Shown here piece after piece: positions 41,633 through 49,641 of a stretch of 64,000 nt of DNA. The notes below the pieces were generated by a model that was not told where the DNA came from, did no database searches, and saw only the letters and a list, made by a program, of their open reading frames with translations. Both the position numbers and the translations under genes were made by a program. Origin of the DNA: Methanoplanus endosymbiosus (GTDB taxonomy: Archaea; Halobacteriota; Methanomicrobia; Methanomicrobiales; Methanomicrobiaceae); contig NZ_CP096115.1 in assembly GCF_024662215.1 (NCBI RefSeq), positions 2,554,935-2,618,934 on the forward strand, written 5' to 3'. How positions within the stretch are numbered: position 1 is the stretch's first letter; each line of letters opens with the position of its first letter.

Positions 41633-42142
41633 ATGAAAATTAAAAATACGAATGTAAATATCTCGGCCATCAATATCGGGGTGGTGGGATTTTTTGCATT
41701 CTTTTTTTTGGTCTATGTAATCTTATCCGGGGAGTATATGTCGCTTTTATGGGGAATCCCGATTCTTGCGGCTTTGTTTGTTATCCCTATCATTCTGAGT
41801 TATATGAGTGCCTCAGAGTACAATGACCTTGCGCCCATATATGAGGCAGAAGCAAAACCTGTCAGAATTAAGATGATCAATGAGTCCTCAATTGGAAACA
41901 TCGTAAAAATTGAAGGTGTTGTCGAGAAGGCGATGTTTAAGTCACTCAACAGGCCCCAGTTTCATGTGGCTGACAGATCAGGTCTGATCTCGGTCAAGAT
42001 GTTCACCGGAATTTCGGAGGATATAAACAAGGATGATATTGTTGAAGTTTACGGACAGGTCATCAAGAGATATGTCATGGTAGGAGAACCTGTAATCAAT
42101 GCAGTAATAATTCGCAAAACCGAAAAGAGAGATGCGAATTAA
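41633..42142 (+). CDS. Membrane protein with OB-fold domain
   Basis: A 169-residue protein. Two hydrophobic segments lie at about residues 14-33 and 37-58 ('GVVGFFAFFFLVYVILSG' and 'LLWGIPILAALFVIPIILSY'). The soluble C-terminal part (about 75-165) has an OB-fold-like pattern 'IGNIVKIEGVVEKAMFKSLN' followed by 'DIVEVYGQVIKRYVMVGEPV'. It may bind nucleic acid or protein on the cytoplasmic face. It starts 10 bases after fdhC, so it is probably co-transcribed. Confidence 0.78.
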   Translation: MKIKNTNVNISAINIGVVGFFAFFFLVYVILSGEYMSLLWGIPILAALFVIPIILSYMSASEYNDLAPIYEAEAKPVRIKMINESSIGNIVKIEGVVEKAMFKSLNRPQFHVADRSGLISVKMFTGISEDINKDDIVEVYGQVIKRYVMVGEPVINAVIIRKTEKRDAN

Positions 42143-42236
42143 CCTAAGGACAAAATTTTAATTTTCTGTATGTTTTCATTTTTTCAGATCTGTTTCCGGT
42201 TAACTTTTAGCTTATCTCTCTAAATATAATGTAATT

Positions 42237-42572
42237 ATGATAGAGAAACTGAAAAATGCTGTAAATACTTATTTTAATTATACTGTCCCGGTTGTTGCGG
42301 GGCTTTCTTTTATAGGAATTGTATTGTCCCTGGTTGTTGAAGCGGGCAGTATGCTCTCATATTCAGGAGTTGCCGGGTGTGTCATTGCCTCATTCATAAT
42401 TGGGATTGTTGCTTTTCTGAGAGAAAAAAAAGATCTTGTCTCTATTCTGGCACCACTCTATGCAGTGCTGATCTTCAATCCTTATAGTGAGTTCACAACC
42501 GGGATTATTATGCAGATTATGTATGCGGCAACAATATCTGTTATAGCAATACGCTTAATTAAAAAATTTTGA
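42237..42572 (+). CDS. Small integral membrane protein
   Basis: A 111-residue protein with about four hydrophobic segments ('VPVVAGLSFIGIVLSLVVEA', 'GVAGCVIASFIIGIVAFL', 'LVSILAPLYAVLIFNP', 'IIMQIMYAATISVIAIRLIK'). Its family is not recognised. A possible TATA 'ctctaaatataat' lies just upstream, and it lies between the fdhC pair and fdhAB. Confidence 0.72.
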   Translation: MIEKLKNAVNTYFNYTVPVVAGLSFIGIVLSLVVEAGSMLSYSGVAGCVIASFIIGIVAFLREKKDLVSILAPLYAVLIFNPYSEFTTGIIMQIMYAATISVIAIRLIKKF

Positions 42573-42717
42573 TTTTTCATACATATTTCATTTTTTTAGG
42601 ATTCAGTCATTTTTAGGGCGCGGATTGTGTATTTGTCTTAGGTTCGGGTATAATTCAGTGGATCTGTGCTGTTGTGTTAAGATCAATTGGTTTCCATCTG
42701 ATTGTGGTTAAATGCGC

Positions 42718-42740
42718 TTGTAATATTTTTAAAATTACAA
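42718..42740 (+). promoter_or_regulatory. Inverted repeat TTGTAAT-N9-ATTACAA upstream of fdhA
   Basis: The half-sites TTGTAAT (42718-42724) and ATTACAA (42734-42740) are perfect inverted repeats separated by the T/A-rich ATTTTTAAA. The site lies about 100 bases before fdhA and about 40 bases before the TATA palindrome at 42775, a typical position for an activator or repressor site. Confidence 0.45.
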
Positions 42741-42774
42741 TCTCGTTTTTGACCCACCAATAATGCTCATTTGT

Positions 42775-42786
42775 CATTTATAAATG
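42775..42786 (+). promoter_or_regulatory. Palindromic TATA box of fdhAB
   Basis: CATTTATAAATG is a perfect 12-bp palindrome and holds a good archaeal TATA (tttataaat), 50-60 bases before fdhA. It would place the start of transcription near 42808, with a leader of about 30 bases that contains the ribosome site AGAGGT. Bases 42573-42837 contain no gene. Confidence 0.5.
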
Positions 42787-42837
42787 AAAATACATTAATA
42801 CTTAGATTCCAACTCTTTCATTGTAAGAGGTTAAATT

Positions 42838-44904
42838 ATGGATCTCAAGTTTGTTCAGACAACATGTCCCTACTGTGGAACAGGTTGTACTTTCAATCTT
42901 GTCGTTAAGGACGGCAAGGTAGTGGGTTCAACAGCGTATCAGCGTTCACCCGTAAATATGGGTAAAACCTGTCCAAAGGGCACATATGCATATGAGTTTG
43001 TAAACAGTCCAAAAAGGCTGACAACACCGCTCATTAAGAAAGACGGCGAATTCGTTGAAGCTACTTGGGATGAGGCATACAAGCTCATTGCAGAGAAGTT
43101 TAAGGGCTACAAAGCTGAAGAGATGGCATGCCTTTCATCAGCACGTACTTCAAACGAAGATAACTATGCTCTGATGAAGTTTGCACGTGGTGCACTCAAG
43201 ACAAAGCACATTGATCACTGTGCACGTCTCTGCCACTCTTCAACAGTTGCAGGACTTGCAGCAGTATTCGGATCAGGTGCAATGACCAACTCTATTCCTG
43301 ATATTGAGGAATCAAAGTGTATCTTCATTATTGGAAGTAACACATTTGAGCAGCACCCGCTTATCGGACGCAGAGTGATGATGGCAAAGAAGAAGGGTGC
43401 AAAGCTCATCTACGCAGATCCAAGGTACACCCCTACTGCAAAGCAGGCTGACATCTACATGCAGTTTAAGTCTGGTGGAGATGTTGCAATTCTCAACTGC
43501 TTCATGCACGAGATCATCAAGAACGGATGGGAAGACAAAGAGTTCATCGCAAACAGGACTAAAGGCTATGAAGAGCTTAAGGCCCTTGTAATGAAGGACG
43601 ATTACTCACCTGAGAATGTTGAGAAGATTACCGGTATTCCGGCAGCTACACTCCGTGAAGCAGCAGAACTCTATGGTAAGGCAGAGAGCGGAGCACTTCT
43701 CTACTCAATGGGTATCACACAGCACACAGTTGGTGTTGACAACGTTAAGTCAACTGCACACCTTCAGATGGTTACAGGAAACCTTGGAAGACCTGGAACC
43801 GGTGTAAACGCACTCCGTGGACAGAACAATGTTCAGGGTGCATGTGATATGGGAGCACTTCCTGTAGTATTTACAGGATACCAGAAGGTAATTGACCCTG
43901 TGGCACACAAGAAATTCGAGGACGCATGGGGATTCCCAGACGGAATTGCGCCTGCTGAGAACGGATATGAAGTTACCACCATGGTCAATGTCATGTCTGA
44001 CAACCCCGGAGAACTCAAGGCAATGTACATCATGGGTGAGAACCCGCTTCTCTCAGATCCAAACATTGACCATGCAAAACATGCATTCGAGTCCCTTGAA
44101 TTCCTCGTTGTTCAGGATATCTTCCTTACAGAGACAGCACAGATCGCTGATGTTGTCCTGCCGGCAACCTGCTACGCAGAAAAAGACGGTACCCAGACCT
44201 CAACCGAACGCCGTGTCCAGAAATGGAGAAAGGCACAGGATCCACCTGGAGTTGCAAAACTTGACTGGAAGATTCTTGCAGAGGTTGCAGGAGCAATGGG
44301 CTATGCAGATCAGTTCGCATGGGAGACCTCAGAGGATGTCTTCAATGAGATTGCAGCAGTCACACCTTCATACCACGGTATGAACTACGAAAGACTTGAT
44401 AAACCAGAGGCACTTCACTGGCCATGCCCTGAAGTTGACCATCCGGGAACACCAATCCTGCACACCCAGAAGTTTGCAACAGCTGACGGACTTGGAGTTC
44501 TCTCAGCAATTGAGTGGAAGGCACCGGCAGAAGTTCCTGATGAGGAATATCCGTATATCTTCACAACCGGAAGGACAATCTGGCACTGGCATACCGGTAC
44601 AATGACCAGAAACTCACCAACACTTGACCATGAAGTTCCAACCGGATGGATTGAGATCAACCCTGATGATGCAAAGGAACTTGGAATTGCATACGGCGAG
44701 AAGGTACGTGCAATCACAAGACGTGGTGAAGTTGAGGTAACTGCAAAGGTAACGAGAGACATTATGAAAGGTGTAATGTTCATGCCGTTCCACTTCGCAG
44801 AATGCCCGGCAAACAGGCTTACAAACGATGCACTTGACCCAGTTTCCAAGATTCCGGAGTACAAGGCATGTGCTATAAAGATTGAAAAGATTCAGGAGGC
44901 CTGA
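42838..44904 (+). CDS. fdhA: Formate dehydrogenase alpha subunit
   Basis: A 688-residue molybdopterin (Mo or W) enzyme that oxidises formate to CO2. The N-terminal [4Fe-4S] site uses Cys10, Cys13, Cys17 and Cys45 ('TTCPYCGTGCTF', 'GKTCPKG'). The active-site residue is Cys132 in 'HCARLCHSSTVAGLAAVFGS', encoded TGC; thus this is the cysteine and not the selenocysteine form. Later motifs ('VTGNLGRPGTGVNALRGQNN', 'ENPLLSDPNIDHAKH', 'IFTTGRTIWHWHTGTMTRNS') bind the cofactor. Two-base gap to fdhB. It has its own promoter. Confidence 0.98.
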   Translation: MDLKFVQTTCPYCGTGCTFNLVVKDGKVVGSTAYQRSPVNMGKTCPKGTYAYEFVNSPKRLTTPLIKKDGEFVEATWDEAYKLIAEKFKGYKAEEMACLSSARTSNEDNYALMKFARGALKTKHIDHCARLCHSSTVAGLAAVFGSGAMTNSIPDIEESKCIFIIGSNTFEQHPLIGRRVMMAKKKGAKLIYADPRYTPTAKQADIYMQFKSGGDVAILNCFMHEIIKNGWEDKEFIANRTKGYEELKALVMKDDYSPENVEKITGIPAATLREAAELYGKAESGALLYSMGITQHTVGVDNVKSTAHLQMVTGNLGRPGTGVNALRGQNNVQGACDMGALPVVFTGYQKVIDPVAHKKFEDAWGFPDGIAPAENGYEVTTMVNVMSDNPGELKAMYIMGENPLLSDPNIDHAKHAFESLEFLVVQDIFLTETAQIADVVLPATCYAEKDGTQTSTERRVQKWRKAQDPPGVAKLDWKILAEVAGAMGYADQFAWETSEDVFNEIAAVTPSYHGMNYERLDKPEALHWPCPEVDHPGTPILHTQKFATADGLGVLSAIEWKAPAEVPDEEYPYIFTTGRTIWHWHTGTMTRNSPTLDHEVPTGWIEINPDDAKELGIAYGEKVRAITRRGEVEVTAKVTRDIMKGVMFMPFHFAECPANRLTNDALDPVSKIPEYKACAIKIEKIQEA

Positions 44905-44906
44905 AA

Positions 44907-46139
44907 ATGGTAGCAAATGGAGATATGTTACTTGCATGGGCAAAGGACGCCGAATACCTTAAAAAGGGAGAATGCGGCGGTGCAGTAACAGCAATACTTA
45001 AGAATGCCCTTGAAACCGGTCTTGTTGATGCAGTATTTGCAGTCGAGAAAGGCTACGATATTTATGATGCAAAACCTGCGTTCATCACAAATCCGGAAGA
45101 CATCGACAGACTCAGCGGTTCACTTCACTGTGGTACCCTTCTGCTGCCAAAAATGATCAAGAAGTTCCTTGACGGTGCAAAGGACATGAAGCTTGCAGTA
45201 ACCCTGAAGGGTTGCGATGCAAAAGCACTCTATGAACTTGCAAAGAGGCAGCAGATCAATCTTGACAACATCTACTCAATCGGTCTGAACTGTGGTGGTT
45301 CAATCAGTCCCGTTGCAGGAAGAAAGATGATCGAGGAGAAGTTTGGAGTAAGTCCGGACGATGTTGTAAAGGAAGAGATCGACAAAGGCCAGTTCATCAT
45401 CGAAACAAAAGACGGTGAACACAAGGGCATAAAGATCGATGAACTTGAGGAAGAAGGATACGGCCGCCGTGCAAACTGCCAGCGCTGTAAGACCAAAATC
45501 CCACGCCAGTGTGATATTGCATGCGGAAACTGGGGTGTACCTGCTGATAAAGCCGGCAAGGCAACCTTCATTGAAGTATGCTCAGACAAGGGTGCAGAAC
45601 TTATCGAGAAGACTTCAGGTGCAATCGAGACCGCACCAACGGATCCAAAATTCGTTGCAATTCGCGGAAAGATTGAGCAGGCAATGTACAAACTTGCTGA
45701 TAAAGCAAGGGCAGAACAGTTCGCAGCAATGGGTGAGGGCCAGGACCGCCTGAGCTTCATTATGAAGGAGACCTCACGCTGTATCAAATGCTACCAGTGC
45801 ATTGAGAACTGCCCAATCTGCTACTGTGTTGAATGCTCAACAAAGAAACCATACCTTGTAACACCCGGCCAGGTTCCGCCTCCCTTCATGTTCCACATGA
45901 TAAGATACGTCCATGTTTCAGATTCATGTATCAACTGTGGTCAGTGCGAAGAGCTTTGTGCAATGGATATTCCAAATGCACTCTACATGCACGCACTCCA
46001 GATTGAAATGCAGGAGATGTTCGGATATGAACCTGGTGTAAACCTTGATCTTCCGGTTCTTGCACTCGTTGAGGAACCGACAGAAAGGAAGCGCCTGAGC
46101 GATACAGGTGACGACCAGATTTTCAATATATTTACTTAA
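44907..46139 (+). CDS. fdhB: Formate dehydrogenase beta subunit
   Basis: A 410-residue flavoprotein that passes electrons from FdhA to coenzyme F420 or, through a complex, to heterodisulfide reductase. Two ferredoxin motifs are seen near residue 291 ('CIKCYQCIENCPICYCVEC') and residue 341 ('CINCGQCEELCAMDIPNA'). The N-terminal half is the FrhB/FdhB-type F420 and FAD domain with 'GECGGAVTAILKNALETGL' and 'LKGCDAKALYEL'. The start is coupled to fdhA (two-base gap), with GGAGG inside the fdhA end. Confidence 0.97.
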   Translation: MVANGDMLLAWAKDAEYLKKGECGGAVTAILKNALETGLVDAVFAVEKGYDIYDAKPAFITNPEDIDRLSGSLHCGTLLLPKMIKKFLDGAKDMKLAVTLKGCDAKALYELAKRQQINLDNIYSIGLNCGGSISPVAGRKMIEEKFGVSPDDVVKEEIDKGQFIIETKDGEHKGIKIDELEEEGYGRRANCQRCKTKIPRQCDIACGNWGVPADKAGKATFIEVCSDKGAELIEKTSGAIETAPTDPKFVAIRGKIEQAMYKLADKARAEQFAAMGEGQDRLSFIMKETSRCIKCYQCIENCPICYCVECSTKKPYLVTPGQVPPPFMFHMIRYVHVSDSCINCGQCEELCAMDIPNALYMHALQIEMQEMFGYEPGVNLDLPVLALVEEPTERKRLSDTGDDQIFNIFT

Positions 46140-46154
46140 ATAAATGGTGATGAG

Positions 46155-46186
46155 AATAGGGTCGGAAAATCCCCCCGGCTCTTATT
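46155..46186 (+). terminator. Hairpin after fdhB
   Basis: AATAGGGTCGG (46155-46165) pairs with CCGGCTCTTATT (46175-46186), with G-U pairs and one bulged T, forming a stem of about 11 base pairs with a nine-base loop. It lies 16 bases after the fdhB stop, and TT-rich sequence follows. It could end the transcript or stabilise its 3' end. Confidence 0.5.
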
Positions 46187-46330
46187 ATCATTTCTATAAT
46201 CCAAATTATATTTTTGGGTCGGCTCAGTTATTCTGTCCGGAAATATTATTAAAAAAGCATTATGCTGGTGAAAAAAGGGTTAGGGAAACCCCTGATTTAT
46301 TTTATTCTTTTTTTTAGATTGTATCTGTGA

Positions 46331-48148
46331 TCACTTGTGTTTGTGGCATTTTACCTGGATATTTTCTTTCATTCTGGAAGTGTACGCCTGCATAATGTCG
46401 GTTGATGTAATAAATCCCTTAAGTTCTTTTTTATTCTTCTCATCCACCACAAGTATATGATGTATGCTGTTCTTCATCATCAGGTATAGGGCGCTGTCAA
46501 GTGTGGAATTCTCACTTATGGTTATAAGATTCTCTTTCATCCTCTCCCTGACTTTTATGCAGGGGATTTTACCGTTCTCAAGATAGGTATCCCTGTGGGT
46601 TATTATCCCTATGAGCATGCCATTGTCAATCACCGGAAATCCGGTATGCTTCGTTTCATTCATCATACTGTAAACTTCATTGCAGGGGTCATCCGGATGA
46701 ACGGTTATAAGATCCTCAGGCTTTACCATTGCACTGGACGCTTTTATTTCCTGAAGGATCTCTATCTGATATTCCTCTCTGTGTGCTTCTGATTCTGCCT
46801 TTGTCCTGACCTGTTCCTTAAATATAGTGTCCTCACCTGTCAGAATGGTGGATATTGCAACAGCTCCCATTGCCGGCACAAGTATGGAGAAGTCACTGGT
46901 CATCTCGGTTACCATTATCATAACTGCGATTGGGGCATTTGCAATACTGCCAAAGAGTGCAATCATACCAACTATCACAAATGCCGGAACGGATGTCAGA
47001 GGGACAATCTCAGGGAATGCCAGATTCAGCAGAAGACCAAATGCCCCTCCTGCCGCGCCACCTATTGCAAGTCCGGGGGCGAATACTCCTCCGCTCCCGC
47101 CTGAGCCAATTGTAAGCGATGTCGTAATGATCTTTGTAAACGGAAGGATGAGAAGAACCGAGAGAGGCAGAATGTTGTACATTGCAATCTGGAGGAAGCC
47201 ATATCCTGTTCCCAGACTTGCAAGTCCGGTTATCATCGCCTCCGGAGAGATATGCGCCATTGCAATGACAAGCAATGCAATAATGAGTGCCCCTGAAACC
47301 GGCTTTAAGTATGGCGGCAGATTATATTTTATGAAAAAATCGGCAAATATTCTCCTTGTTCCGTAAAAAGTTCTGATATATGCAATTCCAAATGCTGCGC
47401 AGATTACTCCCAGGATGATGAAGAGGGGTATCTGAGAAGGTTCCCAGAATAGTTCTGTCTCGCCGAAGACCGGGCCATAACCTTCAAAAAATCCGAATAT
47501 GGTATATCCTGTTATTGATGCTATGAATGCCGGAAGTATGGCATCTGCCTCAAAGTCCCTTCTGTACAGGATTTCGGCGGCCAGAATTGCACCGCCTAAC
47601 GGTGCTTTGAATATTGTCCCGATACCTGCGCCAATGCCCGTGGCAATGGCAATTCTTCTCTCCCTCTCTGAGAGGTTCAGGAAATCAGCGGCAATTGATC
47701 CAAAACCGGCGGATATCTGTGCTGTCGGCCCTTCTCTTCCTGCACTTCCGCCGCTTGATATGGTGATTATTGAGGCGATGGCCTTTACAACCGGAACGCG
47801 CCACCTGATTTTGCTTCCTTTGTGAAATGCCTTAATTGCTGCATCAGTGCCATGCCCTTCTGCCTCAGGCGCGAAACGATATACAATATATCCTGAAATC
47901 AGCGCACCTGTGCATATAATTGGCAGAATTAACCATATTGCCGCCGGAGGCGACCATTGTGATATTATCTGAATGGTCTCGCCTTCATGTGGCATATGAT
48001 AACCGAGAAGATATTCCGAAACAAATAATGAACCGTATTTTAATCCCTGAAAGAAGATATATGCTCCTATTCCTGAAATGATTCCGATTATTATTCCTAT
48101 CAGTATAGTTCTGTTAATTGAAGCATATTTTTCAAATCCGGGAATCAT
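46331..48148 (-). CDS. CLC-type chloride channel/antiporter with CBS pair
   Basis: A 605-residue membrane protein. The CLC pore motifs are present: 'GSAGREGPTAQISAGFGSIA' with the gating Glu near residue 143 and 'GSGGSGGVFAPGLAIGGAAG' near residue 348. About 10-12 hydrophobic helices extend to residue about 440. The cytoplasmic C-terminus (about 475-600) has two CBS domains ('VYSMMNETKHTGFPVIDNGM' and 'ALYLMMKNSIHHILVVDEKN') that may sense adenine nucleotides. It exports or exchanges chloride. Confidence 0.93.
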   Translation of the reverse strand: MIPGFEKYASINRTILIGIIIGIISGIGAYIFFQGLKYGSLFVSEYLLGYHMPHEGETIQIISQWSPPAAIWLILPIICTGALISGYIVYRFAPEAEGHGTDAAIKAFHKGSKIRWRVPVVKAIASIITISSGGSAGREGPTAQISAGFGSIAADFLNLSERERRIAIATGIGAGIGTIFKAPLGGAILAAEILYRRDFEADAILPAFIASITGYTIFGFFEGYGPVFGETELFWEPSQIPLFIILGVICAAFGIAYIRTFYGTRRIFADFFIKYNLPPYLKPVSGALIIALLVIAMAHISPEAMITGLASLGTGYGFLQIAMYNILPLSVLLILPFTKIITTSLTIGSGGSGGVFAPGLAIGGAAGGAFGLLLNLAFPEIVPLTSVPAFVIVGMIALFGSIANAPIAVMIMVTEMTSDFSILVPAMGAVAISTILTGEDTIFKEQVRTKAESEAHREEYQIEILQEIKASSAMVKPEDLITVHPDDPCNEVYSMMNETKHTGFPVIDNGMLIGIITHRDTYLENGKIPCIKVRERMKENLITISENSTLDSALYLMMKNSIHHILVVDEKNKKELKGFITSTDIMQAYTSRMKENIQVKCHKHK

Positions 48149-48283
48149 TTATTAAAAATATGTCTTTTACAGTATTTCATCTTTTTATTTTGGTACATAA
48201 ATTTTCTTATTGTATCTATCATAAGGCCAGTTTTTTAATTGACAAAATACAATTATATGCAGTTAGTTTAACAAGGTGGATTT

Positions 48284-48466
48284 ATGTCGCAGAGGGCCGT
48301 TGATGCATTATTTCAGGCTCTGTTTCTTCTGACAGATATCAGATCTCTTTTCAGGAGAACAGCTCCTGATCACGAATTCGATGAGGAAGAGAAACAGAAA
48401 GCCGAAAAAACGATAGAAAAGCTGAAAAAACAGGTTTCAATTCTTGAGCAGGAGATCTTAAAATGA
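48284..48466 (+). CDS. Coiled-coil small protein coupled to pscS
   Basis: A 60-residue protein. An N-terminal helix 'AVDALFQALFLLTDIRSLFR' is followed by a highly charged coiled coil 'EEEKQKAEKTIEKLKKQVSI'. A strong ribosome site AAGGTGG lies just before its ATG. Its stop overlaps the ATG of pscS by four bases (ATGA). In class I methanogens the bridge protein SepCysE binds SepCysS and SepRS by a helical N-terminal domain; this protein could be a related short partner, which is inference. It is not recognised as any other family. Confidence 0.82.
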   Translation: MSQRAVDALFQALFLLTDIRSLFRRTAPDHEFDEEEKQKAEKTIEKLKKQVSILEQEILK

Positions 48467-49641
48467 AGTGCACAGGCAATATTGATACGCGGGAGGTTGA
48501 GGAGTTATATATCAATATAGACCCCATTCAGGCAGGTGGAAGGCTCACAAACGAAGCGCAGAAGGCCGTTATTGCCTACTCTGACGGCTATTCTGTATGT
48601 GACAACTGCTTAAAACCCTTCAGGCTTGATTATATCAGAAAGCCTCCTATTGCAGAGTTTCATGAGGACTGTGCGAAGTGGCTCAATATGGATCAGTTAA
48701 GGGTTGTTCCGGGGGCAAGGCGCGGGTTTCAGGCGGTTGCAAACTCGCTGGTGCAGAAAGGCGACCCTGTGATTCTTACAGCACTCTCCCATTATACTGA
48801 ATTTGTGTCGGTTGAGCAGTCCGGCGGTATCCCGTGTGAGATTCCGGCAGATGAGAACAATCATATCACAGGCGAAAATGCGGCAGAGAAGATTGAGGAG
48901 GTAATTGCAAAATTTGGTAAGACTCCCCCTCTGCTATATCTTGAGCATGTGGACTATCAGTACGGCAATATTCACGACATAAAGGGTGTTGTAAAGGCCG
49001 CACACCAGTATGACATTCCTGTCCTGCTGAATGGCGCGTACTCTGTCGGAATTATGCCCGTTGACGGTAAGGAACTCGGTGTTGATTTCATAGTCGGGTC
49101 AGGGCACAAGAGTATGGCAGCACCTGCACCGTCAGGTGTCCTTGCGGCAAATGAGGAGTATGCTGATGTAGTATTCCGGACAATCACTGCCAAAGGTGAT
49201 GTGACCGGCCGGACATTTGGCATAAAAGAAGTTGAGATGATGGGCTGCACCCTTATGGGCGTGACAGTCATGGGCCTTATAGCCTCTTTCCCGGAGGTGA
49301 AAAAGCGCGTCCTTGAGTGGGACCGTGAGATTGAGCAGAGCCGGATAATAACAGATGCACTGCTTTCGATAGAGGGCACAGTCTGCCAGAGCGACAGTCC
49401 AAGGGAGCATACCCTTACAAGAATCAACACCATAGAATCGTTTGACAAAGTAGCAAAGACCCATAAGAAGAGGGGCTACTTCTTATCCAGTGATCTGAAG
49501 AAGAGAGGCATTACAGGTGTAATTCCGGGTTCGACAAGGGTCTGGAAGTATAATACATATGGTCTTACCCGGAAACAGGCCGATCATGTGGCGTTATCGT
49601 TCAGAAAAATTGCAGAGGAGAATGATCTCTCAGTTGCCTGA
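48463..49641 (+). CDS. pscS: O-phospho-L-seryl-tRNA:Cys-tRNA synthase (SepCysS)
   Basis: A 392-residue PLP enzyme that turns Sep-tRNA(Cys) into Cys-tRNA(Cys). The PLP-binding Lys is in 'VDFIVGSGHKSMAAPAPSGV' near residue 210. Three cysteines known to be important in the family lie in the N-terminal part ('YSVCDNCLKPF' and 'EFHEDCAKWLN'), and 'VVPGARRGFQAVANSLVQKG' and 'TRVWKYNTYGLTRKQADHVA' are also typical. It is the second gene of a pair with the 60-residue protein. It converges with thiI and overlaps it by 12 bases. Confidence 0.95.
   Translation: MKCTGNIDTREVEELYINIDPIQAGGRLTNEAQKAVIAYSDGYSVCDNCLKPFRLDYIRKPPIAEFHEDCAKWLNMDQLRVVPGARRGFQAVANSLVQKGDPVILTALSHYTEFVSVEQSGGIPCEIPADENNHITGENAAEKIEEVIAKFGKTPPLLYLEHVDYQYGNIHDIKGVVKAAHQYDIPVLLNGAYSVGIMPVDGKELGVDFIVGSGHKSMAAPAPSGVLAANEEYADVVFRTITAKGDVTGRTFGIKEVEMMGCTLMGVTVMGLIASFPEVKKRVLEWDREIEQSRIITDALLSIEGTVCQSDSPREHTLTRINTIESFDKVAKTHKKRGYFLSSDLKKRGITGVIPGSTRVWKYNTYGLTRKQADHVALSFRKIAEENDLSVA

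Noticed and set aside
43230-43240. Possible selenocysteine site in fdhA
   Set aside because: The active-site codon in 'HCARLCHSS' is TGC (Cys132), and the frame has no internal TGA, so this is the cysteine form.
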